In this document: in pieces, positions 59,524-64,000 of the stretch
Numbering within the stretch: the stretch's first letter is position 1
Layout: each line of letters starts with the position of its first letter
Assembly: GCA_951799445.1 (NCBI GenBank)
Contig: OX637288.1
Location: 4,714,501 to 4,778,500, forward strand
Direction: 5' to 3'
Length of the DNA stretch: 64,000 nt
Origin: Pseudisothecium myosuroides
Lineage: Eukaryota > Streptophyta > Bryopsida > Hypnales > Lembophyllaceae
Translations under genes and position numbers: made by a program
Notes under the pieces: generated by a model
The model's database searches: none
What the model was told of the DNA's origin: nothing
Seen by the model: the letters and a program-made list of their open reading frames with translations, nothing else

Positions 59524-62500
59524 TTACTTAATTTTTAGATATGTTTTTAGCTGTCTGCTTTGACATGAAAAAAATTACAAAAACTTATGACCTATGCAAT
59601 ATTTATAAGAATGACTTGAAATAAAACTTCACGTAAAGAATATGATCATTAGAAGCTATCTGAAAAAATTCAAGGAAAAATCCCCAAACATAAAATTAGT
59701 GAATAGAACTTGCCCAAATTCTTTGACCGTGACCCTAATATTAATTGTAGAGGTGGAGCTACTCCAATTAGGAAATATCAAAGAACAAATAATTTATTAA
59801 AGATGATAAAATTTTGAAATTTTTGAATTTATATTTGGAATCAAAGACATCAAATAAGCTACTCTAGGCCTATTTGTGAGGACTAGGCCTTAAGACCCCA
59901 TAATTTGGTCTAATTGTCTCAAAGCACAATCCATCGGTTTTTGGGAAGTAGACCTCTAACTTGTTTTTAGTTGTTTACATACTTTATTTTCACATATGCA
60001 CCACAAATGGGAGTCATTGCCTACATGCATTTTCAACTATCAATTGTTCATGACTTGATATTTTCAAATTACACTATAACTAAACTAAAAATTGTGTTTA
60101 GTATCATTCATACTAACTACTTATTCAAGGCTATAATTTTTTATGATAGAAAAATACTTTTACTAAGATCATAAACTCAATACAATTCAACAAATAGTTA
60201 ATAAAAGTATTCATCAAGAGTAAAAATTTATAGTGTTTTTAAATCAATTAGTGTAGGTGACATTAAATACAATATTTTTTGTTGTACAACAAGTCATACA
60301 ACATACACAATTGGTATAATAAAGTTGAGATTAAGGAAGAAATAAATCATTGTTAATCGGTTTTATTTATTTTTTGCTCACCAATTTAATATCAACACTT
60401 ACAAAAAGATTTGTAATCCTAATTCAACAGTTAATTACTTCTTTTTAGGTATATATATATTTTTTTTTAATTCCTAAAAATGAAAAACTCCTCAGATCCA
60501 TTTTTTTGCTATTTTTTGCTTCCAATGGCTTCTAAAAGAATCCCGTAGCAGTCTACAGTATTGCATAGTACTAAATCAATGGTTTAGATCTGCAAGCGCT
60601 CTAAATTGATGGTTTAGATCTACAAGGGCATTGCTACCACATAGTACTTGTAGAATTGCATGGTACTATTAGTTGTATAGCTGAAAACTGTTTTTTTTTT
60701 TTTATCAAAAAACGTGAAGTGTTTCTTACAACAAATTCAAATTTTGATGAATATAAAATAGGAATGCCTACGTCATGTCCTATTGTGACATCAACATGTC
60801 CACCATTTTGTCATTCTTAACCCTAGCGTCCGTCATAATCCTAGTGTCTGTCAAGATAGAATGTTCATTATTAGAGGGATAATTTATCTACCACAATGCG
60901 AGCCACAATGGGCAACCTAGATGAAAACATGACGTCTAGTAGAATGTCATAGCTCTCATTAAAGCATCTTTTCTCAGTAATTGAGGAATAGCTGCACCAA
61001 AAGGATGGCCCTAAGAATTCCTGTGCAACCTATTCCTAGCAAAATGCACCCATTCTCTGACAAGATTCTGTATGGGGCTAACTTTCAAAGCCACAAAATC
61101 AACATAATCAACATGCAAACATGTTGGCTCTTCTTCTAGGTTGTTGATACCTTCATTCATCACATCTTTGAAAAGGCCTTCTGCATCCTCCTTAAAGCTA
61201 GACTCTTAATTTCTCTATCTCAGACTCAAAATTAGCATGGCAATCATATAAACACAAATTGATTATGCAAAAACTCCAAAAGGAATGGAATTCACCCATG
61301 TTAATCCCTTTGGAATGAGCACTCTATGGCAAACTATTCCTTTCTCTTCAAATTTTCTATTTACCATTTCTATACACATCATAAAGACAATGTTGTACAA
61401 CAATCATTATGGCATGAAAACTTCACCATGTAGAATACATATGGTGTTTGAGTACGTGTTGGGTGCAATATGCTTATAGATATCATCTGTGCATTATGCA
61501 TAGGCAGGTTTTGGAAGGTCACGCATATCATCTTGTGAATCCCTAGATTGGTATGATCGATAGATTATAGGCCGATATCAATAGAAATGTTGATATAATA
61601 GCTGCAAGACATAAGGAGAGAGAGTACTTTAAAAAAAATTCAAATTAAGGACATCTAGGGGCCAATTGGATGTCTTGAAGTTTTGATTTATTTGAGCAAA
61701 AAATCAAATAAATGAAGACCAAAAGGGCTTCAAGGCGAGAATAGAAAGCCCATGTGCAAGTCCCACGCTAGTTTGCCTTATTTGTCCGCCTTACTTGTCC
61801 GCCTCTAACAAAAGTTTGTCCGCTTCTAACAAAACTTGTAAGAGATAGTTTTGTCAAAGGTGGACAAAGCCAAAGGGGATGCATGATTGAGTGGACCACT
61901 TTTTAAATCATAGTTTTGTTTTTAGCATGACCTTTGCATTGCAAGCCATATTGTAGATAATTGACTACACCATTGTAGCTATAAGTTTGAATATATATTC
62001 TCAACTTGAATGCAAAAACAACTATACAATTAGTTTGAAGGTTTCTTCTTTAAATAAAGAACTATGGACTTCTAAAGTTGTAGTATGAATTTTGAAAATT
62101 TCATATAGCATTTTATAAGAGTCTTTTTAATAAAGAGAACATTTTTGTTATTGTATTAGTCTAATATATTATGATATTATACTCTAAACCAATAAGAATA
62201 ATTCACCAACAACAAGCCAACCATGTTTTAAGGACTATTAGAGTAAACATGTATGCAACAATATATGCCCACATTCAAGACAATTCTTCAACAGTATCAG
62301 ATGATATAAATCAAATAGAGTATATAAACACTAAGACAATCACAAGAAACGTTTTTTGAATTCCTTGTGGACATTCTACTGAAAATCCCCTCCTCTAATG
62401 ACAGAATTCCACTGTTTTTTCAAAACGTAGGGAATGTAGTTCTCACAGAGAAATGTGAAATAGGAAATTTTAACAATTTTATCAAAGGGGAATTTGTGCA

Positions 62501-64000
62501 TTTTTGTGTGTTATTTGTAGAGGTTCCCCACCACCAAATCAACTCAATTTATGAAATTTTGTATTCTAGAATGTAGATTTATGCCTGTAGAATCTAACTT
62601 TGTAATAGATTTTAGTGCGCATAATCAATAGAATTTGTAGATTTTGCAATCTCAAATCTTAGTTCTATATAGATTTGAATTTCAATCTCATTGATTTGTA
62701 CATTTCAAATTTTTCAATCTGGATCCTTTCTAGATTTCAAGAGTTAAAATTATAAGTAATATGTAGATTCATTTGTTTAAACATTTTAAATTTCATAAAA
62801 CCTTAGGTTTCTAAAATGTACAATCTCTGGAATTGTTAGATTTCTTGTGATTAAAATACATAATGCTAAAGATTGACAACTTACAAGTCTTATGTGTCCA
62901 ATTTCACGGTACCCTTGACAAACAATATGGGACAATTGCATCTTGTAAAATCTACCAAATATTAGGTAAAAACAACATTGAAATGTAAAATGTGTGAATG
63001 TGTTGCAAAGTCTACCAATTTGAATTGCACATGGGGAATTTGGAGAGAATTTATGAAAATCCCTTCAAAAAATACCCACAATTTCCTTCTATACATGAAT
63101 TCTTTGAAGATCCCCTCCACAATGACATTAGAACACTGGGAAACATAGGAATTGGCAAAAACTAGCAGGGAAAAACAACAAAATCTCTACATTAGTCATA
63201 GGGAATTTCAAACAAGTCTGTTGTAAATATAAAACTAGTGTGTCAATAACAACTATACAAAGTGAAAAAGTTTCAAACTAATTCATAGCATGTGTAACAA
63301 TATTTGCAAATTTAAGACTTAACTTTACCATGATTTTCAAAAATGAAAGAAAAAAAATGCCAAGGAAAATCCCAAGGAGGGTGGATTTAAGAAGGATGGT
63401 GTAGCTTTCCGCCTACACTAGAAGAAACCCTTGTCCATTCAAATGCATCCATTAAGATGGTTGGATGTTTTTGTAACATTGGACGATGTCCGCTGCAATG
63501 TCCACCCGCAAAATCCAAAAAATCATGTTAAGATTGACAAGGCAAAAACATCCAAAAGGGCGCCCTCATCATGATGTTAGATGTTTATAAGAATTTTTCT
63601 ATCTAGCCCATCCATAATGTGGCATCTCACGTGGCGGCCAAAAAAGTGATGTGGTATCCAACAAAGATGATGTGGCATGCCTAGTCCACACACTTTTAAG
63701 CCATTTGAGAATTTCAATACTTTTTTTTGAGATGTCAACATAATAGATGTCAAGACATTTTTTGAGACATTAATTGGTGCATATTGTACCCGGCATTGTA
63801 CCCATAGGGCAGGGTTGGCAAGAAATGATTATTTAAAAAAATGTCTAAAATAAAATGAACAAGCCAAAAATTGTCAAATTCAACAAGAATTAAAGAGAAC
63901 TTATAGTCATCTACCATTAAGAGAATTTTTGATGGCAAAGTGAAGGAATTACTTCATTGATAGTTCGTGACAATGAAGGGTGGAGAGGATGTTTTTATAA
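59524..64000. other. AT-rich intergenic, nothing recognised
   Basis: About 4.5 kb of AT-rich DNA. Open frames (for example 62367-62576 on + and 63750-63938 on -) are short and without motifs. Near 61781-61840 TTTGTCCGC occurs three times in variant form. No RNA gene or transposon end pair was identified. Confidence 0.45.

Overview
The window reads as nuclear DNA of a land plant. Five genes can be supported, four of them with conserved products and GT-AG introns, and they sit in AT-rich DNA full of transposon remnants. Evidence for a plant includes a CLAVATA1/BAM-type leucine-rich-repeat receptor kinase, a P-class pentatricopeptide-repeat (PPR) protein, a plant-type TOM20, interstitial TTTAGGG/telo-box motifs and a chromodomain Ty3 retrotransposon. 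The receptor kinase has eight introns, more than I recall for flowering-plant CLV1/BAM genes, which hints at a bryophyte or lycophyte. I cannot name a species from sequence alone.

Layout. 1-12 kb: no convincing gene, but a dense set of small DNA transposons: TTAA-flanked piggyBac-like MITEs, a CACTA-like palindromic MITE, a 1.07-kb foldback element inserted inside an older MITE, Stowaway-like hairpins and two-copy dispersed repeats. 12-15.2 kb: upstream region of the receptor kinase. 15.2-21.5 kb: the receptor kinase gene (+, 9 exons, 1021 aa), followed by a small MITE. 22.3-25.1 kb: unassigned DNA and two tandem-repeat blocks. 25.1-31.4 kb: a complete Ty3/chromovirus-like LTR retrotransposon with matching 5-bp target duplication, nearly identical LTRs and four in-frame stops in pol. 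31.4-34.5 kb: nested and clustered MITEs. 35.0-37.9 kb: the PPR gene (+, 3 exons, 711 aa). 39.8-42.7 kb: COQ3 (-, 9 exons, 404 aa). 44-51.5 kb: more MITEs, a decayed fragment of the PPR gene's last exon at 46.5 kb, and a single-exon three-span membrane protein gene (-). 54.9-56.9 kb: TOM20 (-, 5 exons, 209 aa). 57-64 kb: AT-rich repeats, a third copy of the 0.9-kb TTAA element, and nothing else I can support.

How the genes relate. There is no operon-like organisation. COQ3 and TOM20 are mitochondrial (ubiquinone synthesis and protein import), and the PPR protein is probably organellar, so three of the five genes serve organelles. I treat this as coincidence rather than a functional cluster. 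The receptor kinase would act at the plasma membrane in CLE-peptide signalling.

The most unusual signal is a set of TTAA-flanked elements ending in CCC...GGG, with at least three sequence families. Two insertions can be checked against related uninterrupted repeats inside this same window, and in both the empty site carries a single TTAA. That is the hallmark of piggyBac-type transposition, which is seldom described in land plants. No transposase is visible here.
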